Positions 17,548 through 26,250 of a stretch of DNA of 64,000 nt are shown in pieces. The DNA comes from Pseudomonas uvaldensis. GTDB taxonomy: Bacteria > Pseudomonadota > Gammaproteobacteria > Pseudomonadales > Pseudomonadaceae. A program made the translations under genes and the position numbers. Below the pieces are notes generated by a model, which had not been told where the DNA came from, ran no database searches, and saw only the letters and a list, made by a program, of their open reading frames with translations. Within the stretch, counting starts at the first letter, position 1. The number at the start of each line of letters is the position of its first letter. Location of the stretch: the NCBI RefSeq assembly GCF_021271205.1, contig NZ_JAIWKS010000005.1, positions 124,001 to 188,000 of the forward strand, read 5' to 3'.

Positions 17548-17949
17548 ATGAAATCAATCTTCCTGGCTTTGGCACTGATCAGCACCGTCGCCCATGCGAC
17601 AGAAGACACCGAACCGAACCCTTGCGACGCCGTCGAAAACGACGTCCAGACCCTGGCCTGCTCGGCCTATGGCAGGGCAGCCGCCGAACAATTGCTCAAC
17701 GAAAACCTGCAAAGCCTCAACGAACGCCTGCAAACCCGCTACGCCAGTGACAAGACCAAACTCAGCGACATCACCGGCAAGATCAAGGCAGCCCAGCAAC
17801 TGTGGCAAAAACAGCGGGACGCCGACTGCGCCATCGCCGCCTTCCCGGCCAGACCCGGCAGCGACGCCTACAAAATCGCGGAAAACGACTGCATGGCTCA
17901 GGTGAGCGATGACCGGTCGGAGTTTCTGGAGTCGATCGGGCAGGAGTGA
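17548..17949 (+). CDS. LprI-like (DUF1311) periplasmic protein
   Basis: 133-residue secreted protein. The N terminus MKSIFLALALISTVAHA is a clear signal peptide cut after AHA. The mature part has the DUF1311/LprI pattern: paired cysteines (NPCDAVENDVQTLAC), a long charged helix (LNERLQTRYASDKTKL), then QQLWQKQRDADCAI and a final NDCMAQ. LprI of mycobacteria inhibits lysozyme, but most members have no known function. The ATG at 17548 is chosen because upstream codons give a non-secretory sequence and the signal peptide starts here. It is divergent from the dgc operon and shares the 234-base intergenic region with its GbdR-like site; whether it responds to GbdR is unknown. Confidence 0.75.
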   Translation: MKSIFLALALISTVAHATEDTEPNPCDAVENDVQTLACSAYGRAAAEQLLNENLQSLNERLQTRYASDKTKLSDITGKIKAAQQLWQKQRDADCAIAAFPARPGSDAYKIAENDCMAQVSDDRSEFLESIGQE

Positions 17950-17987
17950 TGACGGGGCGCTATTCAGCATTAACCACAGGCCAGTAG

Positions 17988-18017
17988 CCGCCTACTGTCA
18001 ACTCTGACAGTAGGCGG
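17988..18017. terminator. Strong 13-bp hairpin downstream of the LprI-like gene
   Basis: CCGCCTACTGTCA and its exact complement TGACAGTAGGCGG are separated by four bases. The stem is perfect and GC-rich but not followed by a T-run, so it could be a factor-assisted terminator or a protein-binding palindrome rather than a classical intrinsic terminator. It lies 38 bases after the stop codon. Confidence 0.55.
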
Positions 18018-18091
18018 TCCAAACAGAGAAGCCTAGGATCGGCACGTGACAGGAGTTCACGTACTTCGGCCTAATTGCCAGGGAGCTGATC

Positions 18092-18553
18092 ATGCTGACT
18101 CAATATATTCTTCCCCAGACCCGGAAAAACCCCTCATCCGGCAGTGCTGTCGCTCAGCTGGAAGACGGTACGCCGTTCCAGTCCACTCTCATCAATTTTG
18201 CCTACGACTATTACACGACGGACCGAAAGCTGCGCCTGACCCTTTCCGCCGTCCAGGTGCCGGACGACACGGCTCCCGAGCGGGTCATTCGCGGTATCGA
18301 AATGGTGTTCAACCCAGATGTGACCACCGAGACCCTCATGATCGGAGAGCAAAAGGTGCACGTCACTTACTGGACCATGTGGGCAGAGAACGGCCAGACG
18401 CGCTTCCTGACCAACGATGCCGACAACGGCTCCGTCTCTGTGATTTTCAATCATGAGGAAGAAACCTACCTTGGTAGTTTCACTTTCGGCTCAGCCGGAA
18501 GCGTTATCCAAGGCAGTTTCTCCATCCAGGGACGGGATAACTTCACCCTTTGA
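18092..18553 (+). CDS. Hypothetical protein, 153 residues
   Basis: Unrecognised soluble protein with no signal peptide and no membrane segment. It is rich in beta-type segments and aromatic residues (STLINFAYDYYTTD, VHVTYWTMWAEN, YLGSFTFGSAGS) and contains no cysteine. The alternating pattern suggests a single beta-sandwich or lipocalin-like domain. GGGAG lies eight bases before the ATG, which supports translation. Neighbours on both sides are unrelated small genes on the same strand, so context gives no function. Confidence 0.65.
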   Translation: MLTQYILPQTRKNPSSGSAVAQLEDGTPFQSTLINFAYDYYTTDRKLRLTLSAVQVPDDTAPERVIRGIEMVFNPDVTTETLMIGEQKVHVTYWTMWAENGQTRFLTNDADNGSVSVIFNHEEETYLGSFTFGSAGSVIQGSFSIQGRDNFTL

Positions 18554-18610
18554 GGCACTCAACGAGCATCGTCGGGTCCAGCCGTATAGACAAGTCGAGC
18601 ACGACAATCA

Positions 18611-19399
18611 ATGGATTATCGTATGCACGCGCTTACCGTCCTGCCCTTCTACGGCGTGATCATTTTTATCGCCATCATAGTGGGCATCGAGGCTGGTCAC
18701 CGGATCGGCAATCGCCATCTTGCCCTGGACCCGGAGGGAGCCCGCCAGGGTATTGGAGCGATTGAAGGCGCGGTGTTCGGCCTGTTGGCGCTGTTGATCG
18801 CCTTTACCTTTTCCGGCGCCGCCTCGCGCCTGGATCAGCGTCGAGCGCTGATCGTTGCCGAAACCAACGCCATGGGCACCGCCTGGCTGCGCCTGGACCT
18901 GTTGCCCGCCAGCGAGCAACCCGGCGTGCGCCAGGCGTTCCGGGACTATGTCGACGCCCGCATCGAGTATTACCGCGATTTGCGCGAGGATCAGGTCGAC
19001 GAGGCGGCCCATGACCGGGCCAACGCCTTGCAGCGGACCATCTGGAAAAGCACGATCGGCGCCTTGCAGAAGATGCCCACCCCGACGTTGGGAACCAGCC
19101 TGCTGCAAGCGCAGAACGAAATGTTCGACATCACCACCACCCGCGCCGTGGCCCACGAAACCCACCCGCCTCTGATCATCTACTTGATGCTGGTGACCAT
19201 GACCCTGGTCAGCGCCGTGCTGATCGGCTATGGCATGGCCGGCACGGCGCAACGCCATTGGCTGCACAGCCTGGGCTACGCGACGGTCATGGTTTGCGTG
19301 CTGTATGTGATCCTGGACTTCGAATACCCCCGCTTCGGTATCATCCGGGTCGATTATTTCGACAAGATCATGCTGGACCTGCGCAGAACCATGGACTGA
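18611..19399 (+). CDS. DUF4239-like membrane protein
   Basis: 262-residue inner-membrane protein. Hydrophobic segments lie near residues 10-27 and 53-67 (GAVFGLLALLIAFTF), and two more near 190-210 and 220-240. The GAxxGLLALLIAFTFSGA segment, followed by a charged loop with LDQRRALIVAETNAMGTAWLRLD, is typical of DUF4239/bestrophin-like small membrane proteins. A long cytoplasmic or periplasmic helical region separates the two membrane pairs. No transport motif is known for the family. ATG codons at 18611 and 18623 are both possible; the second has a GGA eight bases upstream and gives a more typical N terminus. Confidence 0.72.
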   Translation: MDYRMHALTVLPFYGVIIFIAIIVGIEAGHRIGNRHLALDPEGARQGIGAIEGAVFGLLALLIAFTFSGAASRLDQRRALIVAETNAMGTAWLRLDLLPASEQPGVRQAFRDYVDARIEYYRDLREDQVDEAAHDRANALQRTIWKSTIGALQKMPTPTLGTSLLQAQNEMFDITTTRAVAHETHPPLIIYLMLVTMTLVSAVLIGYGMAGTAQRHWLHSLGYATVMVCVLYVILDFEYPRFGIIRVDYFDKIMLDLRRTMD

Positions 19400-19472
19400 G
19401 GCAAATTCCAGGCGCCCCCGGGTGCCGATGGGGATAGACTTGCGGTCCAGACCTCACATCACGAAGGCTCAA

Positions 19473-19889
19473 ATGATCATCTGCGGCATTGAAATCAAAG
19501 GCAGCGAAGCCATCATCGCCGTTGCCTCGCTGGGTCAACAGGGCTTGAGCCATGTCGCGCACAACACAAAGAAAATCACCCTGGACGACGATGACGAAGC
19601 TGCCAACGTCAAGGTGTTCGCCGCCCAGGTAAGGGCGTTTGTGCTGGAAAACGGTATCGAACGGATCGCCATCAAGAAGCGCAGCAAAAAAGGCGAGTTC
19701 GCCGGTGGCCCGACCACGTTCAAGATCGAAGGGATTTTCCAGCTATTGGAAGGCTGCGAAGTAACACTGCTGTCACCGCAGACCATCAATGCCCAGAGCA
19801 AAAAGCATGACTTCGCTTTGCCGACGACGCTGAACAAGTATCAGCATGAGGCGTACAAGGCGGCGTGTGCGGCGTTGGTGAAACAATAA
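19473..19889 (+). CDS. DUF3010 family protein
   Basis: 138-residue cytoplasmic protein matching the DUF3010 family: the N terminus MIICGIEIKGSEAIIAVAS resembles the first strand-turn-strand of an RNase-H-like fold, followed by KRSKKGEFAGGP and the C-terminal segment ALPTTLNKYQHEAYKAA. The ATG at 19473 follows an ACGAAGG purine stretch and fits family length; extending upstream adds an arginine-rich non-conserved tail. Function unknown; a nucleic-acid-related role is only suggested by the fold. It ends just before a REP element and converges on cdhR. Confidence 0.75.
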   Translation: MIICGIEIKGSEAIIAVASLGQQGLSHVAHNTKKITLDDDDEAANVKVFAAQVRAFVLENGIERIAIKKRSKKGEFAGGPTTFKIEGIFQLLEGCEVTLLSPQTINAQSKKHDFALPTTLNKYQHEAYKAACAALVKQ

Positions 19890-19910
19890 TGCCCCCAGGC
19901 AAAGCAGATT

Positions 19911-19944
19911 TCCTGTGGCAGCGAGCAGGCTCGCTCCCACAAGG
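19911..19944. repeat. Single REP element
   Basis: One self-complementary REP copy (GCGAGCAGGCTCGC core flanked by CTGTGG and CCACA) between convergent DUF3010 gene and cdhR. No inverted partner is visible nearby. Confidence 0.8.
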
Positions 19945-19958
19945 GTCTGTGTACGCCA

Positions 19959-20900
19959 TCAGACCACCTTGCGCCGATCCTCTCGCGGACAGCGCTCGAA
20001 CCGAGCTCGATAACTGCGTGTGAAATACGACGGCGACTCGAACCCACAGGCGATACTCACCTCCAGCACGCTCAAGTCAGTCTGGCGCAGCAGTTGCCGG
20101 GCCTTTTCCAGGCGCAGGCGCAGGTAGAAGTTGCTGGGGGTGTCGTTCAGGTGCAGGCGAAACAGGCGCTCGAGCTGGCGCCGCGTGACATTGATGGATT
20201 CGGCCAGGGCCAGGGTGCTCAGGGGCGGCTCGCTGTGTGCTTCCATCTCGCCGATGACGTGCACCAGCTTCTTGTTGCGAATGCCATAGCGGCTGGCGAT
20301 CTCCATGCGCTGGTGATCCTTGCGCGGCCGGATGCGCCCGAGCACGAATTGCTCGCTGACCTGGATCGCCAGGTCGGCACCGTGGGCCTGGCCGATCAGG
20401 TCGAGCATCAAATCGATGGAGGCGGTGCCACCGGCGCAGGTGATACGACGGCGGTCGATTTCGAACAGTTCCTGGGTCACGCTGAGCGTTGGATAGGATT
20501 CCTTGAACGCCTCGATCGCTTCCCAGTGCAGGGTCACGCGATGGCCCTCCAGCAACCCCGCCTCGGCCAGGATCACGCTGCCCGTGTCGATACCGCCCAG
20601 GGTCACGCCATCGCTGTCCAACCGGTGCAACCAACGCTCCAGCGTCGGGGTGGCGAATTTCAACGGCTCGAACCCCGCCACCACCCACAAGGTCGCGCCT
20701 TTCTTCAAGGGTTCCAGTGCAGCATCGGCGTTGACCGACATGCCGTTGCTCGCCAGCACCGCCCCGCCATCGGCACTCAACACATGCCAGCGGTACAGTT
20801 CGCCACGAAAGCGATTGGCAACCCGTAACGGCTCGATGGCCGAAATGAAGCCAATGGCCGAAAAACCTGGCATCAACAGAAAGTAGAAATCCTGGGACAT
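19959..20900 (-). CDS. cdhR: Carnitine catabolism transcriptional activator CdhR
   Basis: 313-residue GlxA-type AraC-family regulator. Residues 1-190 are a DJ-1/PfpI (GATase-1-like) sensor domain (FYFLLMPGFSAIGF, GIDTGSVILAEAGLL, CAGGTASIDLMLDLI). Residues 205-313 hold two helix-turn-helix units (STLALAESINVTRRQLERLF and LSVLEVSIACGFESPSYFTR). It is divergent from caiX and the carnitine operon, exactly as CdhR in P. aeruginosa, which activates carnitine genes. A 21-bp direct repeat in the shared promoter (20965-20998) is a plausible binding site. The sequence alone would not separate CdhR from GbdR paralogs; synteny decides. Confidence 0.88.
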   Translation of the reverse strand: MSQDFYFLLMPGFSAIGFISAIEPLRVANRFRGELYRWHVLSADGGAVLASNGMSVNADAALEPLKKGATLWVVAGFEPLKFATPTLERWLHRLDSDGVTLGGIDTGSVILAEAGLLEGHRVTLHWEAIEAFKESYPTLSVTQELFEIDRRRITCAGGTASIDLMLDLIGQAHGADLAIQVSEQFVLGRIRPRKDHQRMEIASRYGIRNKKLVHVIGEMEAHSEPPLSTLALAESINVTRRQLERLFRLHLNDTPSNFYLRLRLEKARQLLRQTDLSVLEVSIACGFESPSYFTRSYRARFERCPREDRRKVV

Positions 20901-20964
20901 GGCGCACTCGACCGACGGGTAGCGTGGGGACCTTGATACGCCACTTGCCTGAGCCGTTCAAGAG

Positions 20965-20998
20965 GTCGCTGCAGTGCAAGTGCGCGTCGCCGCAGTGC
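20965..20998 (+). promoter_or_regulatory. Candidate CdhR operator: two direct repeats 21 bp apart
   Basis: GTCGCTGCAGTGC (20965-20977) and GTCGCCGCAGTGC (20986-20998) differ by one base and start 21 bp apart, two helical turns, as expected for the two HTH units of AraC-type activators. The site lies about 90 bases upstream of the caiX start and 65 bases upstream of cdhR. A separate inverted repeat, CCGGCG-N6-CGCCGG, is at 21035-21052. Confidence 0.6.
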
Positions 20999-21086
20999 GT
21001 TTTGCAAAGGGGCCGGCTGCGTAACTTGACATCACCGGCGCACAGACGCCGGACACTCATAACAATAAGCTGCCGAGGACCCCGCG

Positions 21087-22031
21087 ATGAAACGATTGAT
21101 CAGCACCTGCGTTCTTGCTTTGAGCGGTACTACTTTCCTGACCGGCGCAGCCATGGCAGCCGAGCCCGCCGCGTGTCAGAACGTGCGCCTGGGCGTGGTC
21201 AACTGGACCGACGTCATCGCCACCAGCGCCTTGACCCAAGTGATACTCGACGGCCTCGGCTACAAGACCAAACAGACCAGCGCTTCCCAGCAGATCATCT
21301 TTGCCGGCATTCGTGACCAGCGTCTGGACATGTTCCTTGGCTACTGGAACCCGTTGATGACCCAGACCATCACACCCTTCGTCGAAGCCAGGCAGGTGAA
21401 GGTGTTGGACCAGCCCAACCTCGGTGATGCACGCGCCACCCTGGCCGTGCCGACGTACCTGGCCGACAAGGGCCTGAAGACCTTCGCCGACATCGCGAAA
21501 TTCGAGAAGGAGCTGGGCGGCAAGATCTATGGCATCGAGCCGGGCTCCGGCGCCAATACCCAGATCAAGGCGATGATCGCCAAGAACCAGTTCGGCCTGG
21601 GCAAATTCCAACTGGTGGAGTCCAGCGAGGCCGGCATGCTCGCGGCGGTGGACCGCGCCGTACGGCGCAAGGAAGCCGTGGTGTTCTTCGGCTGGGCGCC
21701 CCACCCCATGAACGTCAACGTGCAGATGACCTACCTGACCGGCAGCGACGATGCCCTCGGCCCGAACGAAGGCAAGGCCACCGTCTGGACCGTCACCGCA
21801 CCGAACTACGCCGAGCAGTGCCCTAACGTCAACCGCCTGCTGAGCAACCTGACCTTCAGCGCCGAAGACGAGAGCCGGATGATGCAGCCGCTGCTCGATC
21901 ACAAGGATCCGCTGGAGTCGGCCCGACAATGGCTCAAGGACCATCCGCAGGACAAACAACGCTGGCTGGAAGGTGTGACCACCTTCGACGGCAAGCCAGC
22001 CGCCGACAACCTGAAACTGACCAGTAACTGA
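21087..22031 (+). CDS. caiX: Carnitine-binding periplasmic protein CaiX
   Basis: 314-residue OpuAC-type substrate-binding protein of a quaternary-amine ABC transporter. A signal peptide (about residues 1-27, ending AAMAAEPAAC) directs it to the periplasm. Aromatic residues in VNWTDV, GYWNPLM and GWAPHPMN are the positions that form the cation-pi box for trimethylammonium ligands in this family. In P. aeruginosa CaiX binds carnitine and works with the choline/betaine permease CbcWV rather than its own membrane proteins; the same appears true here, as no permease gene is adjacent. First gene of the carnitine operon, preceded by GAGGA and the CdhR-type repeats. It is paralogous to cbcX at 29983. 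Confidence 0.9.
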   Translation: MKRLISTCVLALSGTTFLTGAAMAAEPAACQNVRLGVVNWTDVIATSALTQVILDGLGYKTKQTSASQQIIFAGIRDQRLDMFLGYWNPLMTQTITPFVEARQVKVLDQPNLGDARATLAVPTYLADKGLKTFADIAKFEKELGGKIYGIEPGSGANTQIKAMIAKNQFGLGKFQLVESSEAGMLAAVDRAVRRKEAVVFFGWAPHPMNVNVQMTYLTGSDDALGPNEGKATVWTVTAPNYAEQCPNVNRLLSNLTFSAEDESRMMQPLLDHKDPLESARQWLKDHPQDKQRWLEGVTTFDGKPAADNLKLTSN

Positions 22032-22103
22032 TCGAACGATCTCCATCTGCGCAGCTGCCGAACGGCTGCGCAGTGACTTAACACGCCTGAAGGAAATCGC
22101 ACC

Positions 22104-22991
22104 ATGAACCACGACGTCATCATCACCTGCGCACTCACCGGTGCTGGCGACACAACCGCCAAGAGCCCTCACGTACCGGTCACTCCGAAGCAGATCGCCG
22201 AGGCCGCCGTCGAGGCTGCCAAGGCCGGAGCCACCGTAGTGCATTGCCATGTTCGCGATCCCCGGACCGGCAAGTTCAGCCGCGATGTGGCGCTGTACCG
22301 TGAAGTAATGGAGCGCATCCGCGAGGCGGACGTGGACATCATCGTCAACCTCACCGCCGGCATGGGGGGCGACCTGGAAATCGGTGCCGGTGAACGCCCC
22401 ATGGAGTTCGGCCCCAACACCGACCTGGTGGGCCCGTTGACTCGCCTGGCCCATGTCGAGGAGCTGCTGCCGGAAATCTGCACCCTGGATTGCGGCACCC
22501 TGAACTTCGGCGACGGCGACACCATTTATGTCTCCACCCCGGCGCAGCTGCGCGCTGGCGCCAGGCGCATCACCGAATTGGGGGTCAAGGCCGAACTGGA
22601 AATCTTCGACACCGGCCACCTGTGGTTCGCCAAGCAGATGATCAAGGAAGGCCTGTTGGACGACCCGCTGTTCCAACTCTGCCTCGGCATCCCGTGGGGC
22701 GCGCCGGCCGACACCACCACCATGAAAGCCATGGTCGACAACCTGCCGCCGGACGCGGTGTGGGCCGGCTTTGGTATCGGCCGCATGCAAATGCCGATGG
22801 CCGCCCAGGCGGTACTGCTCGGCGGCAACGTGCGGGTCGGGCTGGAAGACAACCTGTGGCTGGACAAGGGCGTGCTTGCCACCAATGGGCAGCTGGTCGA
22901 ACGCGCCCGCGAAATTCTCAGTCGCCTAGGGGCGCGGGTGCTCACCCCGGCTGAAGGTCGCAAAAAGATGGGGCTGACCAAGCGTAGCTAG
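22104..22991 (+). CDS. cdhC: 3-Dehydrocarnitine cleavage enzyme (BKACE, DUF849)
   Basis: 295-residue beta-keto acid cleavage enzyme. The zinc-site motif [11 protein letters not shown] lies near residues 46-56, with further family segments [22 protein letters not shown] and LGIPWGAP. It cleaves 3-dehydrocarnitine with acetyl-CoA to give betainyl-CoA (glycine betaine CoA thioester) and acetoacetate, linking carnitine to the betaine pathway. It follows caiX by 72 bases and is followed by a REP pair before cdhA. AAGGAAA lies at normal spacing before the ATG. The BKACE family acts on several keto acids; carnitine specificity is assigned from the operon. Confidence 0.9.
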   Translation: MNHDVIITCALTGAGDTTAKSPHVPVTPKQIAEAAVEAAKAGATVVHCHVRDPRTGKFSRDVALYREVMERIREADVDIIVNLTAGMGGDLEIGAGERPMEFGPNTDLVGPLTRLAHVEELLPEICTLDCGTLNFGDGDTIYVSTPAQLRAGARRITELGVKAELEIFDTGHLWFAKQMIKEGLLDDPLFQLCLGIPWGAPADTTTMKAMVDNLPPDAVWAGFGIGRMQMPMAAQAVLLGGNVRVGLEDNLWLDKGVLATNGQLVERAREILSRLGARVLTPAEGRKKMGLTKRS

Positions 22992-23010
22992 CCAGAACCG
23001 ACTCCAAACC

Positions 23011-23105
23011 CTGTGGGAGCAAGGCTTGCCCGCGATGACGATGTATCAGTCGACATTAGCGCTGAATGTATCGCCGCTATCGCGGGCAAGCCTTGCTCCC
23101 ACGGG
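23011..23105. repeat. REP pair (REPIN), CAAGGCTTGCCCGCG variant
   Basis: Inverted pair of the variant core GTGGGAGCAAGGCTTGCCCG, between cdhC and cdhA on the same strand. The same variant recurs at 42103-42184, which shows at least two REP subfamilies in this genome. Confidence 0.88.
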
Positions 23106-23134
23106 AGACAGTTAATCCCCTTTAGGAAATCACC

Positions 23135-24100
23135 ATGCGCTTTATCACGGACATCAAAACCTTCGCCGCCCTGGGCAGCGGTGTGATCGGCAGCGGCTGG
23201 GTCAGCCGCGCCCTGGCCCATGGCCTTGACGTCGTAGCCTGGGACCCCGCGCCGGGCGCCGAAGCGGCGCTGCGCAAACGTGTTGCCAATGCCTGGGGTG
23301 CGCTGGAAAAACAGGGCTTGGCGCCCGGTGCCTCCCAGGACCGCCTGCGTTTCGTCACCACCATCGAAGAATGCGTGCGCGACGCCGACTTCATCCAGGA
23401 AAGTGCCCCCGAACGCCTGGAACTCAAACTCGAGCTGCACAGCCAGATCAGCGCCGCTGCCAAGCCGGACGCATTGATCGGCTCCAGCACCTCGGGGCTG
23501 TTGCCGAGCGAGTTTTACGAAGGGTCCACCCACCCGGAGCGCTGCGTGGTCGGCCATCCGTTCAACCCGGTGTATTTGTTACCGCTGGTGGAGGTGGTGG
23601 GCGGCAGGCACACCGCGCCCGAGGCGGTCCAGGCCGCCATGCAAGTGTATGAATCCCTGGGCATGCGACCCCTGCACGTGCGCAAGGAAGTACCCGGCTT
23701 CATCGCCGACCGACTGCTCGAAGCGCTGTGGCGCGAGGCGCTGCATCTGGTCAACGACGGCGTGGCCACCACGGGTGAGATCGATGACGCCATCCGCTTT
23801 GGCGCAGGGCTGCGCTGGTCGTTCATGGGCACGTTCCTGACGTACACCCTGGCCGGCGGCGACGCCGGGATGCGTCACTTCATGGCTCAGTTCGGCCCGG
23901 CCCTGCAACTGCCGTGGACCTACCTGCCGGCCCCGGAACTGACCGAGAAACTGATCGACGATGTGGTAGACGGAACGCGTGAACAACTGGGCAACCACAG
24001 CATCCCGGCCCTGGAGCGCTATCGCGATGATTGCTTGCTGGCGGTGTTGGAAGCGGTGAAAACCACCAAGGCCAAACACGGCATGGACTTCACCGAATAA
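23135..24100 (+). CDS. cdhA: L-carnitine 3-dehydrogenase
   Basis: 321-residue NAD-dependent dehydrogenase of the 3-hydroxyacyl-CoA dehydrogenase fold. The Rossmann motif is [11 protein letters not shown] at residues 11-21. Catalytic-region segments [28 protein letters not shown] (histidine of the His-Glu pair) and [16 protein letters not shown] follow. The C-terminal half forms the all-alpha dimerisation domain. It oxidises L-carnitine to 3-dehydrocarnitine, the substrate of the enzyme encoded just upstream. Also called lcdH. A REP pair lies on each side, so its message could be processed separately from its operon neighbours. Confidence 0.92.
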   Translation: MRFITDIKTFAALGSGVIGSGWVSRALAHGLDVVAWDPAPGAEAALRKRVANAWGALEKQGLAPGASQDRLRFVTTIEECVRDADFIQESAPERLELKLELHSQISAAAKPDALIGSSTSGLLPSEFYEGSTHPERCVVGHPFNPVYLLPLVEVVGGRHTAPEAVQAAMQVYESLGMRPLHVRKEVPGFIADRLLEALWREALHLVNDGVATTGEIDDAIRFGAGLRWSFMGTFLTYTLAGGDAGMRHFMAQFGPALQLPWTYLPAPELTEKLIDDVVDGTREQLGNHSIPALERYRDDCLLAVLEAVKTTKAKHGMDFTE

Positions 24101-24195
24101 CCTTGTGGGAGCGAGCTTGCTCGCGAAGAGGCCAGTACATCCGCTAAAAATTTTCTAGCCGATAGACCGCTTTCGCGAGCAAGCCCGCCCCCACA
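24101..24195. repeat. REP pair (REPIN)
   Basis: Inverted REP copies starting at the cdhA stop codon and ending about 30 bases before the thioesterase gene. It is the second REP pair within the carnitine operon. The right copy has a CCCCCAC change. Confidence 0.88.
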
Positions 24196-24224
24196 TAAAC
24201 CCAATCTTAATTTGGATGGTCATC

Positions 24225-24701
24225 ATGCCCACCCTCACCACCTACCAAACCCACATCCGCCCCGAATGGGTCGATTACAACGGCCATCTGCGCGACGCCT
24301 ATTACCTGCTGATTTTCAGCTACGCCACCGACGCGTTGATGGACCTGCTCGGCATGGATAGCCTGAACCGTGACGCCAGCGGCCATTCGCTGTTCACCCT
24401 CGAACTGCACCTTAACTACCTGCACGAAGTGAAGGTGGACGTCGACGTGGAAGTACGCACGCAAATCATCGGCCATGATGCGAAGCGCCTTCACCTCTAC
24501 CACAGCCTGCACTTGGCCGGCGGGGATAAAGCGCTGGCGGGTAATGAGCAAATGCTGCTTCACGTCGACCTGGCCGGCCCGCACTCGGCGCCTTTCACGG
24601 AACCGACCCTGGGCAAACTCAAGGCGTTGCTCGAGGCTCAAGCCGACCTGCCGCCCCCGGCCTACATCGGTCGGGTTATCGCCCTGCCCCCTGCCCGATA
24701 G
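24225..24701 (+). CDS. cdhB: Betainyl-CoA thioesterase (hotdog fold)
   Basis: 158-residue 4HBT-type thioesterase. The signature VDYNGHLRDAYYLLIF near residues 15-30 contains the D-x-N-G-H active-site turn of the 4-hydroxybenzoyl-CoA thioesterase group, followed by LHLNYLHEVKVDVDVEV strands. In the carnitine pathway it hydrolyses betainyl-CoA to glycine betaine and CoA. ATG at 24225 is preferred over 24216 because GGATGG lies at proper distance before it. It precedes the gamma-butyrobetaine hydroxylase gene by 14 bases, so the two are cotranslated. Confidence 0.88.
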   Translation: MPTLTTYQTHIRPEWVDYNGHLRDAYYLLIFSYATDALMDLLGMDSLNRDASGHSLFTLELHLNYLHEVKVDVDVEVRTQIIGHDAKRLHLYHSLHLAGGDKALAGNEQMLLHVDLAGPHSAPFTEPTLGKLKALLEAQADLPPPAYIGRVIALPPAR

Positions 24702-24715
24702 GACTGGAGACCGTC

Positions 24716-25879
24716 ATGAACACCGCCGCCGCATTTGCCGACTTCCGCCGGTACCCATTGGTTCAGGCACTGACCGCTGCAACGTCTCTGGCCGACCGGG
24801 TGCAGGTCACCTGGGCCGATGGCCGGATCAGTCCGTTTCACCATCAATGGTTGCGGGACAATTGCCCTTGCCCTCTATGCGTCTACACCGTCACCCGCGA
24901 ACAGGTGTTGGAAATCGTCGATGTGCCTGAAGACCTGGCACCGACCGCGACACGCCTCGACGACGAAGGCTGTCTGTGCGTGGATTGGCAGGACGGTCAC
25001 CAGAGCCGCTTCGACCCAGGCTGGCTGCGCGCCCATGCCTACGACGACCAGTCCAGGGCCGAGCGCCTGGCGAACAGGCCCCAGCGCCAGCTCTGGCAGC
25101 GCGACTTGCAAATACCGGTATTCGATTACCAGGCCCTGATGGACGATGCCGGCGCCTTGCTGCAATGGCTGCTGGCAGTACGCGACATCGGCCTGACTCA
25201 GGTGCGCGGCGTCCCTACCGAGCCCGGTTCGCTGAAACGGGTCGCCCAGAAAATCTCCTTCATTCGAGAGAGCAACTTCGGCGTGCTGTTCAACGTGCAA
25301 TCGAAGGCCGACGCCGACAGCAATGCCTACACCGCTTTCAACCTGCCCCTGCACAGCGACTTGCCGACCCGCGAATTGCAGCCGGGCTTGCAGTTCTTGC
25401 ATTGCCTGGTGAACGACGCCGAGGGCGGCGAGAGCATTTTTGTCGACGGCTTTGCCATCGCCGAGGCCTTGCGCCAGGAAGACCCGGAGGCCTTCGATGC
25501 GCTGTGCCGGATCCCGGTGGAGTTTCGCAACAAGGACCGCCACAGCGACTACCGCTGCCTGGCGCCCATCATCGCTTTGGATGCCCTGGGACAGGTTGCC
25601 GAAGTCCGTATGGCGAATTTCCTGCGCGGGCCGTTCGACACGTCGGTCGAGCAGATGCCGAGACTCTATCGCGCCTATCGCCGCTTCATCGCCCTGACCC
25701 GCGAATCACGATTCCGAGTCATGCAGCGCCTGGAGCCTGGCCAGCTCTGGTGCTTTGACAACCGCCGCACCCTTCACGCACGCAATGCCTTCGACCCGGC
25801 TACCGGAGGCAGGCATTTCCAGGGTTGCTATGTTGATCGGGATGAGCTGTTGTCGCGGATCCTGGTGTTGCAACGCTAG
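24716..25879 (+). CDS. Gamma-butyrobetaine 2-oxoglutarate dioxygenase
   Basis: 387-residue Fe(II)/2-oxoglutarate enzyme converting gamma-butyrobetaine to L-carnitine. The N-terminal 95 residues are the zinc-binding DUF971-type domain (WLRDNCPCPLC). The TauD-like catalytic domain carries the iron motif LHSDLPTRE (H-x-D) and the C-terminal LWCFDNRRTLHARNAF, with the distal histidine and the arginine for 2-oxoglutarate. Its presence in the carnitine operon lets gamma-butyrobetaine enter the same route. It resembles Pseudomonas sp. AK1 gamma-butyrobetaine hydroxylase in architecture. TGGAGA precedes the ATG. Confidence 0.9.
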   Translation: MNTAAAFADFRRYPLVQALTAATSLADRVQVTWADGRISPFHHQWLRDNCPCPLCVYTVTREQVLEIVDVPEDLAPTATRLDDEGCLCVDWQDGHQSRFDPGWLRAHAYDDQSRAERLANRPQRQLWQRDLQIPVFDYQALMDDAGALLQWLLAVRDIGLTQVRGVPTEPGSLKRVAQKISFIRESNFGVLFNVQSKADADSNAYTAFNLPLHSDLPTRELQPGLQFLHCLVNDAEGGESIFVDGFAIAEALRQEDPEAFDALCRIPVEFRNKDRHSDYRCLAPIIALDALGQVAEVRMANFLRGPFDTSVEQMPRLYRAYRRFIALTRESRFRVMQRLEPGQLWCFDNRRTLHARNAFDPATGGRHFQGCYVDRDELLSRILVLQR

Positions 25880-25892
25880 ACCGCGTAACGGC

Positions 25893-25961
25893 GATTCGCG
25901 AGCAAGCCCGCTCCCACAGGAGTACGCTTTTCAATGTGGGAGCGGGCTTGCTCGCGAAAAC
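25893..25961. repeat. REP pair (REPIN)
   Basis: Close inverted REP pair right after the last gene of the carnitine operon, a likely transcript-end structure. Confidence 0.88.
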
Positions 25962-26250
25962 GGTCTCAGCGACGCCACCTCAACACCTGATTCACCCAGG
26001 CAAAAAAATCCCCGATCAAGCCGTGACAGGATCGGGGCAGGTTGCGTTACTGGAGGAGCTTTCCCGCGAGGGTGACCAAACCATCGTGATCCAGCTTGAG
26101 GCCAGTGTGCCCCAGTCGCCGCCGTGAGGAGTTAACCGAAAACGACCTGTTCATAGGTATCCGTGCCATTGCGACAATCTACCCTTGCCGCCGCTTCGGG
26201 TGGCTACCAGAATCGAGGCAGACCCCAATCCCCGAACAAGGAAAAGCGTC
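25962..26250. other. Gap with a possible gene remnant
   Basis: About 290 bases. Positions 26022-26127 read through in one frame as VALLEELSREGDQTIVIQLE with plausible codon use, ending in TGA. The only upstream ATG lies inside the REP, and no Shine-Dalgarno is seen, so this is at best a remnant or a very small unproven gene. Confidence 0.25.

Noticed and set aside
25936..26127. A 63-residue open frame after the carnitine operon
   Set aside because: Its start lies in a REP element and it lacks a ribosome-binding site; noted only as a possible remnant.
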